Positions 32,593-43,833 of a DNA stretch of 64,000 bases are shown here, piece by piece; the first letter of the stretch is position 1; every line of letters begins with the position of its first letter. A program made the translations under genes and the position numbers. Below the pieces are notes generated by a model. The model did not search any database. It had not been told where the DNA came from and saw only the letters and a list, made by a program, of their open reading frames with translations. Origin of the DNA: Magnolia sinica (lineage: Eukaryota > Streptophyta > Magnoliopsida > Magnoliales > Magnoliaceae); the NCBI RefSeq assembly GCF_029962835.1, contig NC_080590.1:57100001-57164000 (forward strand), in the 5' to 3' direction.

Positions 32593-33379
32593 TGTTGGAG
32601 AAAATAATATGACAAGTCTGGAGACTCGGTTATTTTATGGACCCACTCTACTAAAATCGACTGAAAGATCCGAGCCAATAGTTCGGGTCGAGCAAGATAA
32701 AGCCAAAGGAGAGACTTGTTCGGATTTTTCAGAAATGAATCCCGACCGAAGTTGAGAGTCGAGAGCCTTAGGCATATGGCACATCAAGTTGACTTTGTTA
32801 ACGAGGCAACGATGTCTAAAGAGACCTATTAAAGGTCCCAAATCAGAAAACCACCTGACCGATTATAAAAACAACCCATGTATGGTTGGTTACAGTATCG
32901 GCTATCGGATAGAAGGAAAACATCGGTCCTGAACCGACCTAGTTTCGTCCGATAGTCGGCAAAAAGTCTCCTATGTAAGCCAGTCGAGATTATGAATCTA
33001 TTGAGGCTGAGCTAAGCAAAGGAGAGACGGTGTAATCTTAAACACTATCCCGAGAATCTTGTAGAAGGATCCCTGGTCCCGAAAATCTCGGGATTGGAAA
33101 GTATCCGTAAACAAAATACCATCTAAATCAAATCTTCAAAATATCGGGAAAGAATCCTCATACGGCAGGATCCTCCTTCTCTTATAAATAGGAGAGACTC
33201 CCAGGATGAAAGGTATGCCAAAAACTCTCTCCCGAACTCCCTCAATACGATACGACCCAAATTCCTGGCTTGACTTTGGCATCGAAGGGTCCCCTGCTCT
33301 AGCCAAGGTCTTCTTTATCTTCTTCCTGTGCAAGCACTCGACGACCAGAAAGAGGGACTACTAGATTTTTGCATCAACA
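32593..33379 (+). repeat. 3' LTR of Tat element
   Basis: 787 bp, TGTTGGAGAA to GCATCAACA, followed by GATTG. It carries the uninterrupted CTTATAAATAGGAGAGACTC region that in the 5' LTR is the insertion site of the nested element, with identical GGAGA. Confidence 0.95.
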
Positions 33380-33384
33380 GATTG
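33380..33384. repeat. Target-site duplication GATTG (right copy)
   Basis: Matches GATTG at 8288-8292. Confidence 0.95.
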
Positions 33385-34835
33385 TATAGCAGGGGTATAC
33401 TGTTTTGCCAAGCTGTCCAGATCATTGAACCATGACCATGATGTACGTGCTGAATGCATTCCGGCTCTACTCAGTTCTGATGCATCAGGGACCCAAAGCA
33501 CTCCTCTGCACGGACGCGGATTTCCTGCGAAAGCCTTTCGTAGGAAGCTCCATTGCTGGAAACTTAGGTGGGGCTCACCATGATGTTTGTGAGAAATCCA
33601 CCCCATCCATCCGTTTTGTGAGATCATTTTAAGAAATGAGGCAAAAAATTAGCATGATCTAATACTCAAGTGGGCTGAAAAGATGAGAATTGAACGTCTA
33701 CAGTTGCAATATTCATAGGGCCACAAAAGCTTTGAATCATGCAAATATTTCTATTTTTAGTTAATCCAGTAGTAATGACACTATGAACGGTATGGATGGC
33801 ATGTAAACATACGGTAGAAATTTCCTTAACCACCTTTTCCTTTCGTCCGACTCGAGTCTTGGATTCTGCTTACTTTTGGTCTCCTAAACTAAAATGAGCT
33901 AAAAATATGGATGGATGGTGTGAATTTATCAGAAACATCACGGTGGGCCCACATAGGTTTACACTTTACAGTGTAGGAGCTCCGTGGTCCACGTACTGCT
34001 TATACGGTGAGTATTAGTTATACTTACCCACGACCTGGCCCCAATGTGAGTCAAACGCTCACATATTTACAATTTAATAAGGTAAATAAACTGTAGACGT
34101 TCATTAGGGTCCCGTACATTGCATGTGTAGGACTTAAAAATTCGCCACGATATTTTTAAGAAGGGAGTTTTACAAAATTCTGCCCCATTAATACTATATT
34201 TACATAACACTACCTTTTAAAATGAGCATTTTCATCGAGCCACTACATTAATCAAGATAATTATCAAAATTAGGTAACATCAGTAAATTTTTATTTTATT
34301 TTTTTAAAATAGTTTCTGCCTGATTTTTCATAAAATGGCAAAAATGCCCATTATTAATGATTGCGTGGAAGACAACACATCACCTAGTTGGCTGGCACTT
34401 TCTGTGGGACCATCACGATGTGCGTTGGAAGTGGATTGGCTGTTGTACCACACACCACCAACTTGGCGTCTGTCGACGCCACCAAGTTCTATGGGTCACT
34501 GCCCGTTTGGAGAACTCGTTGCGACGATTGAGTTTTTCAGGTATTATTTCCTTAGGTATGGCACACCTAAATCATAGATCAAGCTTATTTTTAGGTCCTG
34601 TGGCTAAACTTGGATTTTTCATGTAATGGTTGGAGTGGATTTTTTGGGCCATGTAAAAAATTAAGGGCGGGTGTCACACTCCCCAATTGACCGCCTGAAC
34701 TTGATTAGCTGATCTGGGGCAGGCTGATTTGGTCCCTACTGTTAAAATGCGGTGACTCACTTAATGATCTAGATGTAAGGTCCACTTCAGCGAGTCACAT
34801 CTAAAAGTGATAGATAAGGCACCTTAAGATCCTAA
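33385..34835. other. Non-coding spacer with dispersed-repeat fragments
   Basis: No gene recognised. It contains short fragments of the GTGGGGCTCACCATGATGTT repeat family (33569-33640 and 33940-34010) and AT-rich sequence. Small ORFs at 33432 and 34335-34626 have no recognisable content. Confidence 0.5.
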
Positions 34836-35247
34836 GGGCCCGTTTGGCCGGGTGGATTGGGAGGGATTAAATGGTATTAGGGTGGATGGCATGGATTTCT
34901 AGGTAATGATGGTGTTGCCAGTGGATTGTCTAGGGATGCATGGGATTGCTATATCCTTGGATTGCTATATCGAGGCTATTTGGCGCGCCCAGCCAATCCC
35001 GGAATGAAACCTTTTCATCCCTTCCAATCCCTCAAACCAAACATGTTCCAAGCAAATTTGAAAGGATTAGGGTGGATTGGATGAGATTTAAAGGTAATGA
35101 TGGTGTTGTCAGTGGATTGTCTTAAGATCCACGGGATTGGGATCAGATCACCCACTCTCTTCGGCACGCGAGGCCAATCCTGGGATTTGACTTCCAAACC
35201 CTTCCAATACTATCCAATCCCTTCCATTCCAACCCGCCAAACGGGCC
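34836..35247. mobile_element. Tourist-like (PIF/Harbinger-type) MITE, composite
   Basis: Terminal inverted repeats: GGGCCCGTTTGGCCGGGTGG at the left, and at the right AACCCGCCAAACGGGCC. The flanks are TAA on the left and TGA on the right, close to the TWA target duplications of PIF/Harbinger MITEs. The interior holds two tandem versions of GGATTAGGGTGGAT followed by GGTAATGATGGTGTTG (about 34865 and 35068), suggesting a nested or duplicated copy. The same family is truncated at 7680. Confidence 0.7.
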
Positions 35248-35250
35248 TGA

Positions 35251-35820
35251 GGGCGTGTTTTGCAGTGGGATTAGCTGGGATGGTATTCAAAAAACATAAT
35301 TATTACCCATGGCAGGATAAGATTAATTCCATGTTTTATTGATAATATGGTGGTACATTGAATGGACATACTACCATCATTTGAAATTACTGAGAATAAC
35401 ACACATGTGTTATATCTAAATTGTTCATTTGTTTTGTAACCTCATTTTATAGCATGTGCCCAAAAATGAGGTAGATCCAAAACTTATCTGGCCCCCAAGA
35501 AGTTTTCAACTGTAAGTATTCAATCTCCATTGCTTTCTATGGTGGGGTCCACTTGAGCTTTAGATTTACCTGATTTTTTGGCCCATGCTCTAAAATAATC
35601 TTGAAAAATGGGTGGACGGTGTGGATATAGCCCACACATCATGGTGGGACCTACACAACTTGCAAAAAATGAGTGAAATTGGCACGGGACCCAATGCAAT
35701 TCCATTTATTCTAATTCCAAGCTTTTCCATTCTTCCCAAACATGGAGTGGAATTTGGCACGGGACCAGATGAATCCCATCCCACCTAATCCCTTCTAATC
35801 CCACCGCCCAAACATGCCCT
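35251..35820. mobile_element. Second Tourist-like MITE
   Basis: It starts GGGCGTGTTTTGCAGTGGGA immediately after the previous MITE and ends CCACCGCCCAAACATGCCC, an inverted match. The flanks TGA and TAA fit a 3-bp duplication with one change. The interior contains a GTGGACGGTGTGGATATAGC and CATCATGGTGGGACC segment of the widespread local repeat family. No coding capacity. Confidence 0.6.
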
Positions 35821-36146
35821 AAATAAGTTCAATTAGTTAATTTAATTTAATAAGTCATTAATCTTAATTAATGTTATGTAGACGAATTATAGGTCAGGGC
35901 TTGGGTGGGCTCTACCATGGTGTTAGTATGAAATTTAACTTCTTTTTTTTTTTTTAACACACGTACACACACACCCACACACACTCACACCGTAGTGGGA
36001 TTTCACCACCAACCTTGACCGGGTGTTGAAACTCGCGAGAGTATACCACGGGAGCAAAAGTAAGGATTTCATCAAGTGCATTATCCATGTTAGACTTAGG
36101 GATTGAAAATCAGCCCAATCGGTCACTTCCCTTGACTTTTGACATT

Positions 36147-36192
<46 letters not shown>

Positions 36193-36625
36193 AAATTTGT
36201 AAGGTAAAACTCCGGCAATACTGATAAATGACATATCTACGATTATCTGAAGAGAAATTCATTTACCAGACACTCCGAACTATAAAGCTTACTTCACCAC
36301 AAAATCAAGATCACTAGAGTATGGCTGTTATGGATCGAATCAACCTGTCTTTGATTAAGTTTTAATTGGTTAATATGATCAAATCCATGTAGTTATATAG
36401 CTTCGACAAATTTCCCAAAACTATAAATTTCAACTATGTTGTACCTTATTAATTTCTTGAAGTTGTCAATCAAGGATGAACATATGTTATAATAAAGGAA
36501 AGATATAGTATGATAAAGATTTTCGAGGAAAGATTTTTTATGGAATCACAATTGATAGAATAATAAGAAAAGAGACCAAGTGACCAGGAGGTACGATCGA
36601 GAAGTATTTAAAAGCAAACCAAGTG
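35821..36625. other. AT-rich spacer with microsatellites
   Basis: A CA-rich tract at about 35957-35990 and a (GA)n run at about 36151-36188. No gene recognised. Confidence 0.6.
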
Positions 36626-39600
36626 TGTAATGACCCTGAATTTTTGTACACTTAGAGTCATAATTAATAGTTAAAATTTTAATTTTTAAATTATGAATAA
36701 AAATAAGTTAATAGTTAAATTAGTAGTGACACTCTTGGTTGAGAGAGAGAGAGAGGTTGATGGATTGACTCTTATTAACGTGACTCTCAATTGTGGGTGA
36801 GGTCAAATGATTGATTCCTATGATAGTAATAATAACTTTTTGCTAAATTATATATAGAAAGTTCCAAGAGAGCTTGATAATGTAATTCTCAGCCTTTAAA
36901 TCTCTTTTATTTTTATGCGTTTAGTTTATTTTTACCAAATTTATGTAATGGATGGTGTATATTGGTCACACAGTCATTGCATAGATGCATAGAGAAATCT
37001 CATGTAGAGATGATTTGGAAATTGATGTGGAGCGGGTCGCGAATGGTTTCATAGCCATGATGGACCATAAAAGGCCAATCGGAGGCGGAAGTAATCCGGA
37101 CCGTCAAGACCTTAAAATGGGCGTATCTCATAAACCGAAATAAGTTATCCGATGTGCCTTATATGATTTTAGGGTAGGACGAGCTACTTTAGCCACCCAA
37201 CCTGCTATGTTGGGTTGCTCATGCCGAGTTTGCAAGATTCCATCAGATCAACGGTCGAATTTTCATTTTATTTTCATTTTTACTATTTATATTAAGTTTT
37301 AGTTTGATTATAACTTTTCGTTCGTTAGGCTTTAGAAGTTGCATCCAACATGAAAAGTGCTTAGAATAATTAGGAGAATCACATGGTTGGGCCAAATAGG
37401 ACAGTTACTATTTGTGGCCGAAAACCATGATGATGAGTAGGAATCACGATCGTCTATAAAATTGTTAAGTTTACTATTTCTAGTAAGTCATGATTTCTAG
37501 GAGTTTTAGTTATATTTTAATTCTGAAACTTCTTTCAAGGCTTAATATCCCTATTTAAAGGGTTGTAAACTTGTTTATTTGACTTATCAATCAATTTACG
37601 AATTTTTTAGAATTTATTTCTATTTTCTTATTTTCCTCGTGGATTCGAGGTATCCCTATGAGGAGTCCAGAGAAGCTCTGTGGAGTCGGAGTAGTTATCC
37701 CCTCGAGGAAGATGGTGCTCAACCTCATCACGTTCATCTCTGCGTCAGAAATATAGATCTAAATAATAATATTTTATTGAATGTATTAAATTACTTCTAG
37801 TCGTCTGCTTTAGGATGGATCTGAATGAATCATTTGATCCTAAGGGCCAAAATATATCAAGGCCCTAATTTTCAGATCATTATGATCAATGGATGGGCCA
37901 TATGAATCAGATTTAATCATAGACATGAATTTGTATTTTAAGTTGTGTGTGGACCGTCTATTTTGTTAGATATAATCTAAATTGTCTTTATATAAGATTG
38001 ATCAGATCATATGGTGGCCCACATCCACCGGATTTAATTGTAGAAATCATTTCATACTTTAAATTCTAAGATGGTGATTAGATGGATTGAATTTGATCCC
38101 CACCATTTATGCTTATTCTGGGATAAATCTTATTTGTTATCCAGAAAGTATGGGTGGATCTGACCATTTGATGGGTCATAAAGATAAAAGGGTAGAATTG
38201 TAAATATCATATTTTAAATTAGAGTTTGAAAGTGTAGATGATCTAGATTTGAGCAATTTATTGATCTATTCCTAATTTGGAATTTTGTGATTTCAATGGA
38301 TGGTTCAGATCGGTCACATATGATTAAAGAATAAATTAAAACAAAGAATTTAAGAAAAATAAGGAAACTTGAAAAGTTATAATTTTTGAATCGCCTAAAT
38401 AATGCCAACGGGGATGGTTTGATTCATCGATCAATCATTTCGACTAGTCGAAAACAACCCAAGCTATCCACCAACTAAAGTCGAGAGACAAAACATGTTC
38501 GATTGGTTGATAGGGCAATTCGATTGATTGAAGGATTATTTCGATCTATTGAATAAATAGTCTCGACTAATCGAAATGGATAAAAAGTGTCTAGAGAATT
38601 GTGTTAGGAATTCAGATTTATTTGGACCGATTGAAGTACATTTTGATCAAATCTTGATCGATCGAAGGAAGTGTCGATTGATTGGTTCGATCGGTCAACA
38701 ATACGCTGGAATATTCTTTTTGTTTAGAACTTTGATATTTTGTTTATGTGAGGTAAATTATTAATAAGTCTTGGTTTTCTTAGAATGTTGGGATAATCCG
38801 AACACCTTGGGTATTTGAGTGGGCCCTACATTGAAAAGAAATCATTCTAAATTTTGTGGAGGAAAAAGAAAGATAAAAAAGTATCTAAATAACAATGATT
38901 TAAATTTATACAAAATTTCATATTTAGGAAAATGATTAACTATGGGTGAGCTAATTGCAATGATGTACACTAATGGAAATATAATTTAAATTTAGTTTAT
39001 TTATGGGGTTGCAAACTAATTGATCTGGAGATAACATCTCGGAATCCACAGAACTAGATTTTAGGTGACTGATCCCAACATGTTTCATCTCTGTTATAAT
39101 TAAAGTAAGTATTTTATTGTTTTCGTTATTGTGATTATTTATATTGAGTGCTTTGTTGAATTTGCTTATAATTGAAATGTTTTTATTAAAATTTGTTGTT
39201 CTAGCTATATGCGATAATTGCTAATATGATATCTCAATCATTCTCATGCATCCATGTCATGCATCGCGATCCTGTGCTATTTTCTTTAGAGCTCACCGTA
39301 GATGACATGTAGGTACTTACAGCACTGGGTGACTTAGGGGATCAACATTGGATGCGCACAATATGTGAAAGCCTACCAAGATGATAGAAGCCTACCACAA
39401 AAAAGGGAGATGTGGGTTGATATAATCCAACTTAAGCACGTGGAATGGTCAACTCACTTAGTGTATTGACACATCCATGCATCTCGTAACATTCATACAT
39501 TCCTATTTTATTATGATGTGTATAAACCATGATGGGTTTACTCACCGGGCCTAGCCAACTGGCGTTATATTGATGGAAAGAACATACATATTTAGGAGAA

Positions 39601-40069
39601 GATAAAATAGTTGCCTAAGTATCAAAATAGGAGGGTGAACTAGTAAACAATCCACAAGGGAAATATAAAGAAGATTAATTGAATGTGCTTAATCCGTAGC
39701 TTGTTGGAATGGAACCAATGTCATATTACTTGGTTATGCTTTGAAGTTTATTTTACTTGAGAGACTTAGACTTGTTAATGTTTTATAGTGATTGGTTGAC
39801 TAACAATTTAATAAATCCCCAAATGGATGGGCTGAAGTATAGTGATTAGTATTCTGTGAAAATTAAAGACGTGAACTGAATGTTTATGAATTCATTTAAT
39901 GGTTGATGTATGTGAATAGTGGATGATATGAAAACTTAGAATACAAATGATTCTTTGCCTCTAGTCAACTAAAGCGATTCATTAATTTAAGTACACTTAC
40001 TATATAAGTCATGAACTGTAACTCGGGTTTTAGGGTGCACAATCTATATTCAAATTATGGGGCATGACA
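36626..40069 (+). repeat. Long LTR (about 3.4 kb) of a Del/Tekay-like gypsy element
   Basis: Starts TGTAATGACCCTGAATTTTT and ends ATGGGGCATGACA at 40069, followed by GAATGATATCAGAAAGAGG, a decayed tRNA-Met-type PBS (compare TGGTATCAGAGC). These ends, the length, and interior blocks such as GTGGATTCGAGGTATCCCTA at 37641 and GGTTTACTCACCGGGC at about 39535 resemble Del/Tekay LTRs. Short 'TCGACTAATCGA' type repeats fill 38420-38700. Downstream pol was not recognised, so the element is truncated. Unrelated at the ends to the 8900-12937 LTR. Confidence 0.5.
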
Positions 40070-41940
40070 GAATGATATCAGAAAGAGGCTTTTTCAAAAT
40101 CCTAGCTAGAGTAACCTATAGGTTATTCACCCCACTAAATTTCATAAATTGTATACCCTTGGAATTAGAAATCTGACATCAGGATTTTCCTATTAATTGA
40201 TGTATGGAATAATGAACATAGAGACCCAAAACTTGGTTCCCTATTAGTTATTATGAAACGTATATAAATAAAAATTTAAGTTCCTTGAATTCTTATTTGA
40301 ATATATTTTAGATTAAGGTGGGTGATTCTGAATCAAAATAAATTTTAAGGATATTTAGTCCACAAAGTCTTATTTGATAGCAATAGGCAACAAGAATTAT
40401 GGAGATCGGGGATGAAGAATATGGGTGACCTCCCCATTGGGAGGCTAGTCAGGGACATCATCAACTTAGGGGAGGCGAAGCCCCATTGGGCTGGGAATCA
40501 TGAACTCGGACCTAAGAGCTTGCAAATCAACCCCCCTCAACTTAGATTAAAAAAAATATTGGCCATGAGGACTAGACTCTACGAATAGTGTAAACTCGGA
40601 CCTAAGGGCTTGTAAATCACTCGAAGACAAGGAGGCCAGCTCAGCTCGCTCTGCATCGGCCTCAGCTCATGGTTCCCCCTTAAGCGAAGGTTCCATGTCG
40701 GCCAGTGGTTCCACCCTAGATGGCGGTTCCACCTCATGCGAAAGAGTAGGTCACAAGGACTAGACTCTACAGATAGTGTAAACTGAGAGTCGAAGTTGTT
40801 GCCCACTGACTCTAAAACAATGATTGGAGATAATGGCCACTCTAGAATCCTCCTCAGAGAACATCGAAAGAGATGAAATGAAAAGAACGCACAAAAACAC
40901 ACACACACACATAGTAGGGAAGGAGGGCTAATGGTAGTCAACGACGTACTAGAAGGGTGCTTCGGATAAGGGTTGGAAGGCTTCAAAACTTGAGATAGCA
41001 GAGCTGGATTGGGAGCAGGTCAGCATAGCTTGAGATTTCTAAAACAACAGATGGGAAGAAGTGGTGAACCCAAGGTATTTATTGAATTCCCTGGCACCAC
41101 ATTTATTCCCATGCGACACCACTTGACAGCACGGAGGTTCGAGGTGATACTTCGTTTGACATGCTCTTCCACATGGCAACATGGAATTCAATTGGGAAAA
41201 GATGTGATAGCTCACAGGACAATTTTCACCCTCTGATTCGTCTAGATTTCAAGGTGGTGATCTATCATAAATGCACACCCTTTCATAGTATACGATAGTA
41301 ATCATGCCTTTTTGGTTTCCACGCCCACTGTCGATTTCTCAGTTATCGCCCTTCCCAATTATTGGGAAATCTAGGTTGGATTTGCCCAAGTTAGATTTGA
41401 AATTTGAAAAAATTGGGCGATCGATACATGATTTAAACTAGATATGTTCCCACGCATTCGAACCAATTTACAAGTCTTACTTTTGAGCTTGTACATACCG
41501 AGCTCGGTAGTGGGGGGCAAGTATCGTGAAAAAAACAGAGACGGTCCACCACATGAGGAAATCCACGCCTTCTATAAAGGGTATATCTCTAAGACATGTA
41601 TGCTTCTCTGAGCTCCAGGGATTGTTAAGGTCCAAGCATATAAGCCACCAGCTGACACGAGTAGTTTCCCATAGCTTAGGACGACCCTTTAAGTTGAGCT
41701 GTCAAAAGAGTGACTCGGTAGAAAGGATTCGTATCAAGTGAACTATCCATATATAGTTTGGGAAGAGCTTGTGGGATAAGTGCTCAAGTACAAAGCTTCA
41801 AGTTTACACAGCATCTCGAGCTGACTACCATATGAGAATCGATCTAATCTTAGCCGAATATCTCTCCCGTAAATCAGGGATAATGATTCCATTTAATTAG
41901 GGATTCTCCAACATAATTGAGAAGGATTCAAAATTTTCAA
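40070..41940. other. Degenerate TE-derived region
   Basis: After the PBS-like site the sequence holds no recognisable gag or pol. Pieces at 40560 and 40745 share AAGGACTAGACTCTAC-type direct duplication (GGACTAGACTCTACGAATAG / GGACTAGACTCTACAGATAG). ORFs at 40579-40986 (minus) and 41009-41236 have no recognised domain. Confidence 0.4.
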
Positions 41941-42046
41941 TGTTGATGCTCAAATTTGGTCAATCCTGCCTCACCTCATGTCAGTCATTGAGTACCTGTA
42001 ATTTAATGGAGAATAAGAGAAGACAGTGGGGGCGCCAATTAAGGCC
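41941..42046 (-). repeat. Partial LTR copy of a second Tat-like element
   Basis: TGTTGATGCTCAAATTTGGT through GTGGGGGCGCCAATTAAGG matches the start of the LTR at 42925, which reads TGTTAATGGTCAAATCTGAT through TTGGGGGCGCTGGTTAAGG. Confidence 0.6.
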
Positions 42047-42924
42047 CTGAAATTTAATGGACTTTGGCTTTAGTTGTTTATACCACTTCTGCGCCGCCCC
42101 TAATAGAGTCAAGGAGAATGCTCACCACATTATAGAGCCGGATGCACTGTGAAGCTTCATCTAGGCCCTAAAAGATTTAAGGTATTCATCCCGGTTCCTT
42201 GAGCTAGAGTAATGGGTGATCTGATGCATTCAGAACTTGTACGGAAGTTAAGACTTCATAATGTCATTAGTGAACGAGGGTTCGTCCTCATCAAGCATGG
42301 CTTTCATAGAGTTCGGTCCCCAGGTTCAACATACTTGTTAAATGTCATTGAGCTGGCCCTAGATCTCCTCAAGTTTTTCCTCCCATGGGACATTTCTCTC
42401 TGTGATGTATTCGGGGGCCTTTCCCCACCTCCTCTTGTCTAAAGTGTGGCGTAGGTTGGCGTCTTCCATCATGGTTGTTCATGTTGTATGTGTGGAGGCC
42501 TTACCGTACTACCCTGGTCGCTGCTTTACTACGTATGAGTCGTGAGGTGCTTGGGGAGGTCGAGATAATTTGGTTGTTATAGATGCTTCCGCTTCATGGT
42601 CAGGAGGCGGTTGTTGCGTCTTCGATATTTGGATTATGCAGTCTACGTTGTTGGATAGGGGGTCAACTTAGTTTTCTAAGAAGATGAGTCAAATAGCTCT
42701 GTTGCGTGGCCTGCCCGAGGCCATTGTTGGAATATGGTCGATATGATGTTCCGAAGGTGATTCCTCATGCTACTCATTTGATGCAGGGATCGGTATACTA
42801 ATGGCGACCAAAGTTTGTTTTCTTCCTTTAGTCATGACTGAGCAGACAAAAGGCTGAAGATTCTTATGGTGTAAAGGGAACTTCTAAGGTGGCTTTGATG
42901 TCATTCCCACGAATCACACCAAAC
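42047..42924 (-). mobile_element. Internal remnant of second Tat-like element with PBS
   Basis: On the minus strand, the bases after the LTR end read GTTTGGTGTGATTCGTGGGA (about 42905-42924). This closely parallels the PBS region GTTTGGCACCGTCTGTGGGA of the large Tat element and so gives minus-strand orientation. No gag was recognised in the remaining 850 bp, so the body has been lost. Confidence 0.55.
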
Positions 42925-43509
42925 TGTTAATGGTCAAATCTGATCAATCCTGCCTCACCTTCTGTGAACCACTTAGTATCAATAATTTAATGGAGAACAA
43001 GACAAGACATTGGGGGCGCTGGTTAAGGTCAAGGACCCTCTAATGCCTAAGTTAGGCGTATGGACTCATAGTAGGCATAGTAGAATCGAGATAGTACTTG
43101 TTATACCTTATTCCATAGTGAGGGTCTTTATTTATAATCCATTGACATCACTTGCATATATGGTAGTGAATTTGCTAAATAATTATGTATCACAAAAGTA
43201 TATATGTCTCTAGGTATATCACGCCTTTCTCAACATGATCCTTTGCAAATACGTCGGAGGGTAATCCTATCTATATATGGAGAGGATCCTCCTTTTTATT
43301 TTGAGGTGATGGTTGATATTCGAGGCCAACCTCTAATGTCGAGGTCCATGGTCAAGGCTGGTCCTCGAAGCTGACGGTCAAGGTTGTCCCTCGAGGCCGA
43401 GGTCGGTACTCCAGTTACCTGAGGTCGATACTCCGCCCTTCTCTGAGCTTTCTAATGATCCCTCTGTTTTATTCTTAGTTGTTGTGTCAGTCCGATTTTA
43501 CCTATAACA
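42925..43509 (-). repeat. LTR of second Tat-like element (about 585 bp)
   Basis: On the plus strand it runs TGTTAATGG to ACCTATAACA, so on the minus strand it begins TGTTATAGG and ends CATTAACA next to the PBS. The interior has CGAGGTCGAGG-type GC-rich repeats and GGAGAGGATCCTCC. Confidence 0.6.
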
Positions 43510-43545
43510 ACAATGAATCTGTTGAATAGTTACGTATCACAAAGT

Positions 43546-43833
43546 GGATCTGTTTTTGGGTATATTACGTCTTTCTCGGCGTGATCATTTGCGAAGATCT
43601 CGGAGGGTAATACTATCTATATACAGAGAGGATCCTCCTTTTTATTCCGATGTTGTGGTCGATATCCGAGGCTGACCTCCGAGGTCGAGGCTGGTCCTTG
43701 AAGCTAATGGTCGAGGTCCCCTCGAGGCCAAGGTTGGTACTTGAGGTCGATACTCCGCCTTTCTCTGGGGTTTCCTATGATCATTCTGTTTTATTCTTAG
43801 TCGTTGGGTCGGTCCAATTTTATACCTATAGCA
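43546..43833 (-). repeat. Tandem partial LTR copy
   Basis: A diverged second copy of the 43190-43509 part of the LTR (GTATCACAAAGTGGATCTG through CCTATAGCA), separated from the first by about 36 bp. It could be the remnant of a second nested insertion or a local tandem duplication. Confidence 0.65.

Larger units (their letters stand above)
8293..33379 (+). mobile_element. Ty3/gypsy LTR retrotransposon, Tat lineage (with nested insertions)
   Basis: A complete but degenerate element bounded by LTRs of about 789 and 787 bp starting TGTTGG and ending ATCAACA, with GATTG target duplications. Order on the plus strand: 5' LTR (split at 8899/21468), PBS, gag (21725-23171), protease (23400-24065), RT (26500-27426), RNase H (27612-28001), integrase (28330-29164), then an antisense ORF (32060-29590), polypurine tract and 3' LTR. 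Removing the nested 12.6 kb element and a 2.3 kb insertion leaves about 10.2 kb. Lineage is judged from the protease-RT-RNase H-integrase sequence, the GTTTGGCACCGTCTGTGGGA-type PBS region and the antisense ORF. Stops and frameshifts occur in nearly every domain. Confidence 0.9.
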
